A stretch of 64,000 nt of DNA. Source: Ignavibacteria bacterium. Lineage in GTDB: Bacteria > Bacteroidota > Ignavibacteria > Kapaibacteriales > Kapaibacteriaceae. Below the pieces are notes generated by a model. That model had not been told where the DNA came from. It searched no databases and saw only the letters and a list, made by a program, of their open reading frames with translations. Below, piece after piece: positions 27,465 to 35,972 of this stretch. A program made the translations under genes and the position numbers. Within the stretch, counting starts at the first letter, position 1. Every line of letters begins with the position of its first letter. The stretch is from positions 437,382-501,381 of the forward strand of contig JACPPD010000003.1 in the NCBI GenBank assembly GCA_016191145.1. The letters are read 5' to 3'.

Positions 27465-28402
27465 TGAATGCTAGAGGTTGAGTTGATAAATTTTCGCGCA
27501 TCATCTGCTGTGTCGATCCCGCTGATTTCCACACCGTCAACGGTTCGTTTCGCAAGCCCTTGCAGCACACCGCCGGGTCCTACTTCAATGAACCTGCGTA
27601 CTCCGTCTGCATACATTGTTTGCATTGTTCGCGTCCACTGAACAGGCGCCGTAAGCTGAGCTATCAAAGCTTCACGCAGTGCTTCTGCTCGGTGTTCGCG
27701 CGCACCCGACACATTTATGTAAACGTCGATGCGTGCATCGCTGAACGTCACTGAATTGATTGCCTTTTTAAGTCCTTCGCGTGCCGAATTCAGTAGGGGG
27801 CTATGGAACGCTCCGCTCACCTGCAATTCTTTTACAATCCGGGCGCCACGTTCTTTAAAGATCGCCATCGAACTGCGAACAAGGTTCACCGATCCTGAAA
27901 CAACAACCTGACCGGGTGAATTAAAATTCGCGGGGACTATAACACCACCGTCGGTGCCATTGAGCTCATTACACGTTACCTGAACCTGCTCGTCTGAGAG
28001 ACCAACGATGGCAGCCATCGTCCCCTGCACAGATTGGCCAGCTTCGAACATGAGCTCTGCGCGAAGCTTTACAAGAACTAGTGCATCATGAAACGAGAGA
28101 ACTCCCGCAGCATATAACGCAGTGTACTCGCCCAGGGAATGCCCTGCCACGGCTTCGGCAATTCTGTCGGCATCGGTTGCAGCAAGGATGGCTGCTTCAT
28201 GAACAAACAACGCCACTTGCGTGAATCGCGTTTGCGTTAATGTCTCGGCCGGACCAATACGCATTATCTCGCCGATAGAATAGCCAAGCGCTTCATCGGC
28301 GCGGACAATTACATCATGCGCCTCCGGAAATTCACCGGCAAGCGTACTACCCATCCCAACGTATTGAGACCCCTGTCCGGAAAACATCAATGCAGTCTTC
28401 AT
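27461..28402 (-). CDS. fabD: Malonyl-CoA:ACP transacylase FabD
   Basis: A 313-residue acyltransferase that loads malonyl on ACP. Visible: MFSGQGSQYVGMG at the N-terminus, active-site Ser in GHSLGEYTAL near residue 92, and the catalytic His in VSGAFHSPLL near 200, followed by NVSG. ATG at 28402 overlaps the fabH stop by four bases and gives the usual N-terminus. Confidence 0.95.
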   Translation of the reverse strand: MKTALMFSGQGSQYVGMGSTLAGEFPEAHDVIVRADEALGYSIGEIMRIGPAETLTQTRFTQVALFVHEAAILAATDADRIAEAVAGHSLGEYTALYAAGVLSFHDALVLVKLRAELMFEAGQSVQGTMAAIVGLSDEQVQVTCNELNGTDGGVIVPANFNSPGQVVVSGSVNLVRSSMAIFKERGARIVKELQVSGAFHSPLLNSAREGLKKAINSVTFSDARIDVYINVSGAREHRAEALREALIAQLTAPVQWTRTMQTMYADGVRRFIEVGPGGVLQGLAKRTVDGVEISGIDTADDARKFINSTSSIQ

Positions 28403-29394
28403 TGCATTTTCTCCAAACCCCATCGAACAAGAATCGCTCCCCACGTATATCCTGCTCCGAAACTGGAAAGCACAAGAGCATCGCCCTTTTGAATCTTCCT
28501 TTGCTCATACAATTCAGAAATACAAATTGGAATTGTCCCGGCAGTCGTGTTCCCATAGCGGTCTATGTTCACCATTACCTTGTCTTTCGTAAGCCCCATG
28601 CGTTGAGCAGTTGCATCAATAATTCTAAGGTTTGCCTGATGTGGTATCAGCCACGCAATGTCCTTGGCTTCGAGTCCGTTGCGCACCATAATCTCGTGCG
28701 ATGCATCGGCCATGCCAATCACGGCTGACTTAAACACCGTTTTCCCATCTTGGTAAACAAAATGCTCTCTATTGGTAACAGTTTCTATCGAAGGCGGACG
28801 TAGGCTGCCTCCGGCTTTTTGGTGCAAATGCGGCTCTCCCCTGCCATCCATCTTCAAAACATAATCAATGATTCCAATTGAGTTGTCGTCCGTAGGTTCT
28901 ATCACAAGGCAGCCGCCGCCATCACCGAACAGCACGCATGTAGATCTGTCTTCGAAATTTGTAATCGCACTCATTTTATCGCCTGAGCACAGCAGTACAT
29001 TTTTTATCGTACCAGATTCGACCATCTTAGCAGCAGTAATCAAGGCATAGAGAAATCCAGAGCATGCTCCGGCTAAATCAAATCCCCAGGCGTTAACAGC
29101 GCCGATTTTATTCTGAATGATCGACGCAGTAGAAGGAAATACTCTATCACCCGTAACAGTTGCAACAATGATGAGTTCAACGTCTTCTGGCCTCAGGCCG
29201 CGTCTCGAGAGTGCTTCGAGAGCAGAAGGAACCAGAATGTCGGACAGTCCGCCTTCGAAAGCAAAATGTCGTTCGCGAATCCCTGTTCGGGATTGTATCC
29301 ATTCATCTGTGGTGTCTAACCTGGATTCAAACCAGTGGTTATCAAATACGGCTTCCGGCACATGGTGTGCAATTGCAGTTATTGTAGCTCTCAT
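28399..29394 (-). CDS. fabH: 3-oxoacyl-ACP synthase III (FabH)
   Basis: A 331-residue initiating condensing enzyme using acetyl-CoA (or a branched acyl-CoA) and malonyl-ACP. Catalytic Cys is in LAGACSGFLYAL near residue 112, His in WLIPHQANLRII near 250 and Asn in YGNTTAGTIP near 280. It begins within the TAATG shared with the plsX stop codon, so the two are likely translationally coupled. Primer specificity is not readable from these motifs. Confidence 0.95.
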   Translation of the reverse strand: MRATITAIAHHVPEAVFDNHWFESRLDTTDEWIQSRTGIRERHFAFEGGLSDILVPSALEALSRRGLRPEDVELIIVATVTGDRVFPSTASIIQNKIGAVNAWGFDLAGACSGFLYALITAAKMVESGTIKNVLLCSGDKMSAITNFEDRSTCVLFGDGGGCLVIEPTDDNSIGIIDYVLKMDGRGEPHLHQKAGGSLRPPSIETVTNREHFVYQDGKTVFKSAVIGMADASHEIMVRNGLEAKDIAWLIPHQANLRIIDATAQRMGLTKDKVMVNIDRYGNTTAGTIPICISELYEQRKIQKGDALVLSSFGAGYTWGAILVRWGLEKMQ

Positions 29395-30440
29395 TATCTG
29401 ATTGACTGTGATTCTTCGGGCTGCTTTAGCGCCCGTTCGATTTGACCATTTACATCTCGCTGTACCATCTCGACGGCTCGAATGACCATGTTGCCAAGTG
29501 CCTTTGGTGTTGATGCACCATGACCGATGATGACAACTCCGTTGACTCCAAGCAGTGGCACTCCGCCATAATCCTGATAGTCCATTCCTCGAAGGACGGC
29601 CCTAAGAACAGGCTTGAATAATGAAATTGTGATTCCATGAGCAACGCTTCGAGAAGCAAACAGTTTGAACCGTGCCCGCAAAAAACCAATGACGCTCTCG
29701 GCAAACTTGAGAATAATATTTCCTTCGAAGCCATCACAAACTACAACGTCGACTGTTCCAGACAGGATGTCGCGCCCCTCTACGTTCCCAACAAACCGTA
29801 TAGGAGCTTTTCGAAGCATGGCATAGGCTTCACGTACATTCTCAGTTCCTTTACCTTCTTCTTCGCCAACATTCAATAAACCTACCGTTGGCGACGATAT
29901 ATTGAGCATCGTCCTTGAATAGACTTCTCCCATAAGGGCATAATCGTAAAGAAACCGGGGTTTACTGTCGACGTTTGCGCCAACATCAACCACGAGCGTT
30001 GGTTTGTTGGTAGCTGTAGGAAAGAACGATCCAATAGTTGGTCTGCTTACACCGGAAATCCGCCCGCATACCATTGTAGAAGTTGCCATCACTGCACCAG
30101 TGTTACCAGCCGACACGAATGCGTCTACCTCGCCCCTTTTCATCATATCGACACCAACGTACAGCGAAGATTCCTTCCGATTTTTTACAATCGCCGATGG
30201 TTCATCGGCCATACCAACAACATCGGAGGCGTGTACAACGCGGATGAGCTCGCTTTTATTATGGCGCTCCAATTCTCGCCTGATATCGTCCTCACGTCCT
30301 ACGAGAATAATTTCTGCCGACTCACCGAGATGCTTCAGAGCCTCGAATGTTCCGGCAACCTCATAGGCAGGGGCATAGTCTCCACCCATCGCGTCGATTG
30401 CCACGCGCACTCGGGGCGACGCCTGTGACGAAGCTGACAC
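29394..30440 (-). CDS. plsX: Phosphate acyltransferase PlsX
   Basis: A 348-residue enzyme that makes acyl-phosphate from acyl-ACP for phospholipid synthesis. The N-terminal VRVAIDAMGGDYAP is diagnostic, with GNTGAVMA near residue 115, and GANVDSKP and DGFEGNIILK later. The assigned start is GTG at 30440; a second GTG at 30410 would begin directly at the conserved VRVAIDAMGG and is an equally reasonable choice. It lies 17 bases after rpmF, the standard gene order. Confidence 0.94.
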   Translation of the reverse strand: MSASSQASPRVRVAIDAMGGDYAPAYEVAGTFEALKHLGESAEIILVGREDDIRRELERHNKSELIRVVHASDVVGMADEPSAIVKNRKESSLYVGVDMMKRGEVDAFVSAGNTGAVMATSTMVCGRISGVSRPTIGSFFPTATNKPTLVVDVGANVDSKPRFLYDYALMGEVYSRTMLNISSPTVGLLNVGEEEGKGTENVREAYAMLRKAPIRFVGNVEGRDILSGTVDVVVCDGFEGNIILKFAESVIGFLRARFKLFASRSVAHGITISLFKPVLRAVLRGMDYQDYGGVPLLGVNGVVIIGHGASTPKALGNMVIRAVEMVQRDVNGQIERALKQPEESQSIR

Positions 30441-30457
30441 GTCAACTCGGTTGATGA

Positions 30458-30634
30458 TTAATCTATTACGAGAATTTTTCGGCCGTTATAATAGCCGCAG
30501 GAATGGCAAACAATATGCGGTTGCTTTGCCGAGCCGCAGTTCGGACAGGTAACGATTGCCGGTACTGAAGCTTTATAATGCGTTCTGCGCTTAGCGCCGC
30601 GAGATTTTGAATGTCGTCGTTTTGGGTTCGGCAT
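30458..30634 (-). CDS. rpmF: 50S ribosomal protein L32
   Basis: A 58-residue basic ribosomal protein, read directly from the reverse strand. It starts MPNPKRRHSKSRGAKRRTH and holds two Cys pairs, CPNC (30-33) and CHSC (43-46), forming the zinc ribbon of the C+ form of L32. It ends KILVID. It sits between the YceD-family gene and plsX, matching the conserved yceD-rpmF-plsX order. Confidence 0.95.
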   Translation of the reverse strand: MPNPKRRHSKSRGAKRRTHYKASVPAIVTCPNCGSAKQPHIVCHSCGYYNGRKILVID

Positions 30635-30661
30635 AGCCGGTTCCTACCTTTCTTTACTATT

Positions 30662-31186
30662 CTATTTCAATTTCTTCAATGCTGCCCAGCGTTCATCCAC
30701 AGTGTCAGAACCGTCTTTATCGAGGGGATAGAGCTGGTTCAGTTCCATGTTTCTGTATTGTGGAGCAACCCGTCGCATCGGTAAAGCGAGTGCCAATTCC
30801 TGGCGCACTTCGTCTGTTACGTCTATCTCTGTTGCGTCTGGCATCAACCCATGCACATCTTCCGGATCAACAAGCTGTCCGAGCTGTTGCAACGCCATTT
30901 CGGCATCAACAACAAACTCGCAATCAACATGAATCCGAACCGGCTCATCGAACTCCTCCAGCGATCGGTCGCAGATTAGGCGGGCTACGCCTAACACATC
31001 CACGTTGACGCGATATCGCTGTCCGACTCGAACCACCTGACCGCTGATTACCAGATCACCGACATATTCCGGAACAATGTCCGGAATTGTCTTAGCTGGA
31101 ACCTTCAGTTCGAATCTTCTTGGGCCATTCATAAGCCCGCGAACTGGAACTGAAATAGCAGGGTAACGATGCGAGATCCGTTCCAC
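30662..31186 (-). CDS. YceD/DUF177 family protein
   Basis: A 174-residue DUF177 protein. The family is nearly always next to rpmF and is linked to 23S rRNA maturation. The core includes LICDRSLEEFDEPVRIHVDCEF (Cys near residue 72) and the acidic EIDVTDEVRQELALALPM segment near 125. The start taken is GTG at 31186 because the first 18 residues align with the family's usual N-terminal strand; ATG at 31132 is the alternative. The GTG start lies only about eight bases after a TATATTTG box, so the transcript would be almost leaderless if that box is used. Confidence 0.85.
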   Translation of the reverse strand: MERISHRYPAISVPVRGLMNGPRRFELKVPAKTIPDIVPEYVGDLVISGQVVRVGQRYRVNVDVLGVARLICDRSLEEFDEPVRIHVDCEFVVDAEMALQQLGQLVDPEDVHGLMPDATEIDVTDEVRQELALALPMRRVAPQYRNMELNQLYPLDKDGSDTVDERWAALKKLK

Positions 31187-31193
31187 AAGACCG

Positions 31194-31201
31194 CAAATAT
31201 A
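31194..31201 (-). promoter_or_regulatory. Bacteroidota-type -7 box for the YceD-rpmF-fab cluster
   Basis: The minus strand reads TATATTTG, an exact TAnnTTTG match, in the 46-base gap between the TPR gene and the YceD-family gene. The extended context ATATATTTGCG is identical to the box upstream of the peptide transporter at 12025-12032. No TTTG is found at the -33 spacing. Confidence 0.5.
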
Positions 31202-31232
31202 TGGAAAATCAGAGGATGAGTTGGTGCATGAA

Positions 31233-32957
31233 CTAGGGGCAGCTTAGTGCCTTGCTGTTCTTCTGTGCCGAATCATTCTGCGGATCGATCTTGAGTACTT
31301 CCTTATAGTATTTGCAGGCATCGTCGGTTTTACCCATTCCCTGGTATCCAAAGGCGATGTACAGCAGTAACCATTTATTTTTTGGATCGAGCGTGAGGCT
31401 TGACTTTGAACGATTAACAATCGCAGCCCAATCCTTTAATTCCATATCAAGCGCATTCAGCTTTAGAATGGCCGAAATGGCTGTCCGTTTTTCGTGTTCT
31501 TCAGCCGATGAATCAGATCCGGCAATAACTACCTGATGGTAGAGTTCACGGGCTTTGGTAACGTTGCCCATTGATGCAAAAGTTTCGGCAAGCCGCACTA
31601 AAAAGATGCCATTTCCAGGATCGCCCTTCAGGGCTGTTTCATATTCTGCGATGGCGCTATCTACTAAACTGTCGGCAAAAAAATTATTTCCTATCAGGAA
31701 ATGAATCCGTGTGTCAAGGGAATCCTGGCAGTTGGCAAGCCGCTGACGGAAGATTTCCGTTGAGCGAGCATTTTTATTTTTTTGCTGCAGTAGTAAACCA
31801 TATCTAAACATGAGTCCGCACTGTTTTGGATCTCTGACTGCTGCTTCATCCATAACTTCTATCCCACGCGTAGTATCTCCCGAAAGAACGAGTGAAGCGC
31901 CGTAGTACCATACATTGATGTTTTCCCAATCCTTCATTGACTTTCCTCCGGCCAGCGCAGTACCATAGGTGTGGGAAGCACCTACCCAATCCTTCGAAAG
32001 GAACTTACACTTGGCAAGCTGTAACGATGCCGGTGTTCGCAGGGAATCAATCAATCGTGATGCATCGTCGAGGTGGATCTGTGCCGAATCGCATCTGTTG
32101 AGACGGTAATATGCACTTCCCAAATACCACGATGCGATTGCGTCGCCGGTACCTACCGGACGAAGCTCACGATATTTAAGAAGTGCAACAACTGCGTCGT
32201 TCCACTTTTCAGCAAGAAAGAAAATCTTTCCCTGTTCAAACCAGGCTCTCGCATTTAAAGAATCGAGCTGTGTAACCTTGTTCCATTCCAGAAGCGACCG
32301 TTTAAATAATGCATTGGCAAGATCTGCATCAGACTCTTTATTTGCCATCTTCCAATAGCTCTGTGCAAGCACGAAGTGCGCCAGCACAAGTTTGTCATTA
32401 AGTTTTATGGCTTCTTCGAGATTTTGAACTGCCAACTCTAATACCGGCTGCGGTTTATACTTGAAATACAGGATGCCAAGTGCAAAGTAGGCATCGGCGC
32501 TATTGGGAAATTTCTTTTTAGCCGTTGTGGCTACGAGTTCGGCTTGATTTAGTGAGTCGGCATCGGACAAAGCGTTAACCAACAACAGAGACGTGCGCAC
32601 ATCATCAGATTTTTTCTGTAGGCGCCGAAGCACCGTAATGGCTTCGAGTGGCTGTCCTGCACGCGTTAATGCAAAAGCAAATGCTTGAACATATTCAGGA
32701 ATATCGTTCTCTTCGGCATACATGCGGCTGCCATACATCACTGCTTCTTCGTGCAATTCTATTTCAGAGAAAATCCTGGTAGCGTAATACAGCACCTCGG
32801 CGTTTTTTGGCTGCTCGATTAGAGCCAGACGTATCTGAGATGCAGCCGCTAGGTAGTCGCCTTCTTCTACAAGACTTTTGGCTGCGTCGAGGCTTTGAGA
32901 ATAGACAGACGCAGGCAGAAGCACTAACAGGACAATGATAATTCGCTTGATATTCAT
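31233..32957 (-). CDS. Secreted TPR-repeat protein in the TonB operon
   Basis: A 574-residue protein with a signal peptide (residues 1-20, ending VYSQ) and TPR units over most of its length, for example residues 25-60, 150-200 (ADAYFALGILYFKYKPQPVLELAVQ split by a loop), 230-300 and 440-560 (ALKGDPGNGIFLVRLAETFA, LDPKNKWLLLYIAFGYQGMG). No enzyme motif is visible. It lies three bases after the PstS-like gene and is the last gene of the run starting at exbB. A periplasmic scaffold role for the TonB machinery is plausible but inferred from position only. Confidence 0.8.
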   Translation of the reverse strand: MNIKRIIIVLLVLLPASVYSQSLDAAKSLVEEGDYLAAASQIRLALIEQPKNAEVLYYATRIFSEIELHEEAVMYGSRMYAEENDIPEYVQAFAFALTRAGQPLEAITVLRRLQKKSDDVRTSLLLVNALSDADSLNQAELVATTAKKKFPNSADAYFALGILYFKYKPQPVLELAVQNLEEAIKLNDKLVLAHFVLAQSYWKMANKESDADLANALFKRSLLEWNKVTQLDSLNARAWFEQGKIFFLAEKWNDAVVALLKYRELRPVGTGDAIASWYLGSAYYRLNRCDSAQIHLDDASRLIDSLRTPASLQLAKCKFLSKDWVGASHTYGTALAGGKSMKDWENINVWYYGASLVLSGDTTRGIEVMDEAAVRDPKQCGLMFRYGLLLQQKNKNARSTEIFRQRLANCQDSLDTRIHFLIGNNFFADSLVDSAIAEYETALKGDPGNGIFLVRLAETFASMGNVTKARELYHQVVIAGSDSSAEEHEKRTAISAILKLNALDMELKDWAAIVNRSKSSLTLDPKNKWLLLYIAFGYQGMGKTDDACKYYKEVLKIDPQNDSAQKNSKALSCP

Positions 32958-32960
32958 GAT

Positions 32961-33890
32961 TCAGTCTTCGGTGATCAATTCAATCTTTGCATAACCAGGT
33001 TCAATTCCTGCATCGAGAAACGTCCGCTGCGCCTTCCCATCGCGTGCTACATAGAGCAGGTACCCAGAAGGCAGACTATACTGTCCAACGTTCTCTCGGA
33101 GAACGATGTATATCGGCACTGGATATGGATACTTCCCCATCACGATGTAGCTGGCATGAACGGGCTTGGGAGTTTCGTAAACACCGTTAGAATCCGTATA
33201 ACTAAGCCTGATGAGCTTGACGGTTGTGTCCCTAATAAACTGCGAAAGCAGCCCAATCCCAATCACGCCAGGGTCGGAACCGACTCTTCGCATGGTTGCT
33301 TCACGGTTACCGAGCGATGTAATAATTCCCTTTGCAGGAGGCTTTCCCTTGCAAATCATATTTACAACGTTGCCGTAAATACTCGAATTTGATCCGGGGA
33401 CGATGAGAACAGGTGGTTTTTTCAGTTTAGGATACGCTTTGGAATTAAATGTTCCTGATGCGATATAGCTGTTAAGGTTATCGGCATGCATCGTGTCGTA
33501 AGGAAATTTTTTCGATGCAAAAAATACTAATGCGTCACGGGCTACCATACTGCGTGGATATCCTTCGAGCCCCTTATCATTTTTTATGATTGTATCCTCC
33601 TCGGGAATCCAGTCGCGGCCGATAACAATTGCACGGGCATCGTGGCGGATAAGGGCGTCTGCCGCGTCGAGTGCATTGATTGGAGTCAGCGTCACATGGG
33701 CATCTGGATGGACGCTATCGTAAAGAATCTTACTTGGACCCATCAGATCAACGATCTGTTCATCGCAAAGAATTTCAACGGATCCACGGATTGCAGTTTC
33801 TGATGGCTTATTGTCTGTTGTTGTCTCTTGAGCGCAGGCATACACGAAAAGAGAGGATGCTACGATCGAAAACGCTGTCCGGAGTCTCAT
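32961..33890 (-). CDS. PstS-like phosphate/anion-binding lipoprotein
   Basis: A 309-residue periplasmic binding protein with a lipobox FVYAC (Cys19). The PstS-like core is seen in GSVEILCDEQIVDLMGPSK, ADALIRHDARAIVIGRDW, ARDALVFFASKKFPYD near residue 130, a PGSNSSIYGNV ligand loop near 175 and IGIGLLSQFIRD near 220. No phosphate ABC permease or ATPase genes are adjacent. Instead it is embedded in an ExbB/ExbD/TonB operon, four bases overlapping the small membrane protein upstream, so it may serve TonB-linked transport rather than an ABC importer. Ligand is unknown. Confidence 0.8.
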   Translation of the reverse strand: MRLRTAFSIVASSLFVYACAQETTTDNKPSETAIRGSVEILCDEQIVDLMGPSKILYDSVHPDAHVTLTPINALDAADALIRHDARAIVIGRDWIPEEDTIIKNDKGLEGYPRSMVARDALVFFASKKFPYDTMHADNLNSYIASGTFNSKAYPKLKKPPVLIVPGSNSSIYGNVVNMICKGKPPAKGIITSLGNREATMRRVGSDPGVIGIGLLSQFIRDTTVKLIRLSYTDSNGVYETPKPVHASYIVMGKYPYPVPIYIVLRENVGQYSLPSGYLLYVARDGKAQRTFLDAGIEPGYAKIELITED

Positions 33891-34072
33891 TGTTTATTCC
33901 TGCGCATAACTGATAAATATGCCACAAGCCTATAGACGCCAAACAAGACGACGACTGTTCCAAAAATCTCGTGGAGGGGCGACTCAAGTGTATCGAAGGG
34001 CGTAAATCCAATTGAGATGAGTATGCCTGTCAGTACAACGAGAAGTCTGAATACAACGTTGACAATACCCAT
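33887..34072 (-). CDS. Small two-helix membrane protein
   Basis: A 61-residue protein with two hydrophobic segments, about residues 4-23 and 35-53, and a basic C-terminus (RRNKQ). It starts three bases after tonB and its stop overlaps the PstS-like ATG by four bases, which supports a real gene. No family is recognised. Confidence 0.7.
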   Translation of the reverse strand: MGIVNVVFRLLVVLTGILISIGFTPFDTLESPLHEIFGTVVVLFGVYRLVAYLSVMRRNKQ

Positions 34073-34075
34073 TCA

Positions 34076-34849
34076 CTATTTCAATCGGAACCTGATCGGA
34101 ATTCTCAGCCACACCTTAACAGGATTTCCATTCTGAATTGCAGGAGTGCACACGGTTTCCTTTACAGCCTTCTCGGCGGCAGAATTCAAAATCTCGTTGT
34201 CACTATCGAGTATCTTAACCTTTTCTATCTTCCCATCCTTGCCCACTAAGGCGCCGACTAACACCGTTCCTTCGATACCGTTACGGCGGGCCATTTCCGG
34301 ATATTTTACCCGACGCCACAGCGCCTCTTCGTCGAACTTCGGGTCCCTCTCGACGGATACAAACTCATCAATGCCCGGATCTTCTTCACGCGCGCTGATG
34401 TTTACGCCTTCGCCAATATTCGATGCAAAATCTAAATCATTACCACCTCCGACTGCAGAAGCCTTGTCTATTTCATCTGTATTTGCAAAATCCTTCAGGT
34501 CTTCTGCCAACAAAGCATCGGGGATTGCAACTGGCGACCCTGCACGCGCAGCCGGGCCGGTTACAGGCGGTATAGGTGTTGGTGGAGGCGGTGGAGGCGC
34601 TTCCTCATTTTGTGAAGGGGGCGGTGGAAGCGCATCTAATGAAACTTTGGTTACGAGTACTTTAACAATCTTCGGACCGGGAAATAACCAGCCTTCAATC
34701 AACGGTCTGAGAAAGCTGTATACAGCCAGAAATAACAAAAGGATTAATGTAACAGAATACGCTCGTCTGGTGTTGCGCTCAATGATGAGCTTGAATTCAG
34801 AGGGGCCATATCCAGTGGGTGCTGCTAACGCAGTTAACGTCGTGTTCAT
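34076..34849 (-). CDS. tonB: TonB energy transducer
   Basis: A 257-residue inner-membrane protein spanning the periplasm. Residues about 30-48 form the anchor helix; a Pro-rich stretch (PPPPSQNEEAPPPPPPTPIPP) at about 75-95 is the periplasmic spacer; residues 180-257 form the TonB C-terminal domain (YPEMARRNGIEGTVLVGALV, GKIEKVKILDSD, AAEKAVKETVCTPAIQNGNP, IPIRFRLK). It passes proton-motive energy to outer-membrane receptors. The start overlaps the exbD stop by four bases. Confidence 0.93.
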   Translation of the reverse strand: MNTTLTALAAPTGYGPSEFKLIIERNTRRAYSVTLILLLFLAVYSFLRPLIEGWLFPGPKIVKVLVTKVSLDALPPPPSQNEEAPPPPPPTPIPPVTGPAARAGSPVAIPDALLAEDLKDFANTDEIDKASAVGGGNDLDFASNIGEGVNISAREEDPGIDEFVSVERDPKFDEEALWRRVKYPEMARRNGIEGTVLVGALVGKDGKIEKVKILDSDNEILNSAAEKAVKETVCTPAIQNGNPVKVWLRIPIRFRLK

Positions 34850-35397
34850 AATGCTACAACCTCCTTGTCATCGTCAGGAGTATATGGAGCAACCGTAAAT
34901 TTTCGTTTTCGTTCATTGATACCGTCTCGCTTCAATCCTTCGATGATGTATGGCTCGGCGGCATTGAGTTCATCAAGGATTTCGACGACTAACCCGTATG
35001 ACGCATTGCCTGAGGCTTTTAGGGTTACAATGCATCTGTTTTTCAACGCAATATTTTGATCAATGACGATCTTTCTCAATTCCTTCATTGTTACCAGGCT
35101 GGGAGCATCGAGACCCATATTTACAAATACCTTACCATCGCTTCGCACGCGAATTGTAAGCAATTCAGACTCGCGAACTTCAATCTGCACATCCATCTCG
35201 GGAGGCACGCTCATCTCCATAGTCTGAGGAGTAATCATTGATGTAGTGAGCATGAAGAACGTTAACAGCAAGAAGGTAATATCTACCAACGGCGTCATAT
35301 CAAGGCGAAAACCGACCCGTTTCTTGGCCTTTCGTTTTCCAGTTTTACCTCTTCTCGGGGTTTTACTGCCGCCTAATGCTTCACCGCCGCCTGCCAT
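34846..35397 (-). CDS. exbD: ExbD-type biopolymer transport protein (second copy)
   Basis: A 183-residue protein with a basic cytoplasmic N-terminus, a single membrane helix containing the proton-channel Asp (LDMTPLVDITFLLLTFFML, about residues 32-50), and a periplasmic domain. The N-terminal 30 residues are a Gly/Lys/Arg-rich extension absent from the other copy. Paired with exbB and tonB. Two different ExbD proteins in one operon are common in Bacteroidota. Confidence 0.92.
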   Translation of the reverse strand: MAGGGEALGGSKTPRRGKTGKRKAKKRVGFRLDMTPLVDITFLLLTFFMLTTSMITPQTMEMSVPPEMDVQIEVRESELLTIRVRSDGKVFVNMGLDAPSLVTMKELRKIVIDQNIALKNRCIVTLKASGNASYGLVVEILDELNAAEPYIIEGLKRDGINERKRKFTVAPYTPDDDKEVVAL

Positions 35398-35430
35398 GGT
35401 ATCTCCGTTCGTTGTTTCTTGCTCAGAGCG

Positions 35431-35949
35431 TTATTGTTTCTTATCGGTTACAAACCGGAATGATGTTGCTCGTCTTTTGCGCATTTCATTGATTGCCGTC
35501 TCAACCCATCGGTATGGCAGTCGTCGGTCGGCGTCAATGGCATACACAGCCCTGGGATTAATGCCGCGTGTATGTTCGATAGCCTTCCCAAGCCACAAGC
35601 TGTCCGTGATTTTGAACAGCGCCGTACGGTCTGTTGCGTTCGGAAAGTTTAGTGCCATCATTTGCCTGGCAAATTCTGCAACATCCTTTTCGTTGATCAT
35701 GGAGATATAGTAGGCCGTATCGAGTCTGACAGTGTCTATACCGATTTTTATCATCACAAGATCCTTTTCGGGAAGCTTCGATGTGTCGACTTGTGTTCGG
35801 GGACGCTTGATAACAAATTTCTGCTGACTTTCCGCTTCGCTCCTGAATTTCGCCGTGAACATGAAAAACGTCAGGAGCAGAAATGTGATGTCGACGAGTG
35901 GAGTCATGTCCAACACAAAACCAAGCCGTTTTTTCTTAACCTTTGACAT
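35431..35949 (-). CDS. exbD: ExbD-type biopolymer transport protein (first copy)
   Basis: A 172-residue ExbD with the membrane helix LDMTPLVDITFLLLTFFMFT directly after a short basic N-terminus. The periplasmic domain is longer and different from the second copy, with ALFKITDSLWLGKAIEHT and AVYAIDADRRLPYRWVE. It lies 23 bases after exbB; a run of ten A residues (minus strand) precedes its ATG. Confidence 0.9.
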   Translation of the reverse strand: MSKVKKKRLGFVLDMTPLVDITFLLLTFFMFTAKFRSEAESQQKFVIKRPRTQVDTSKLPEKDLVMIKIGIDTVRLDTAYYISMINEKDVAEFARQMMALNFPNATDRTALFKITDSLWLGKAIEHTRGINPRAVYAIDADRRLPYRWVETAINEMRKRRATSFRFVTDKKQ

Positions 35950-35972
35950 GTGATTTTTTTTTTGTAAAACGG

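Noticed and set aside
34146..34898. 250-codon plus-strand frame antisense to tonB
   Set aside because: It is a shadow of the TonB gene, with Ser/Gly-rich low-complexity content, while the minus-strand frame has full TonB features.
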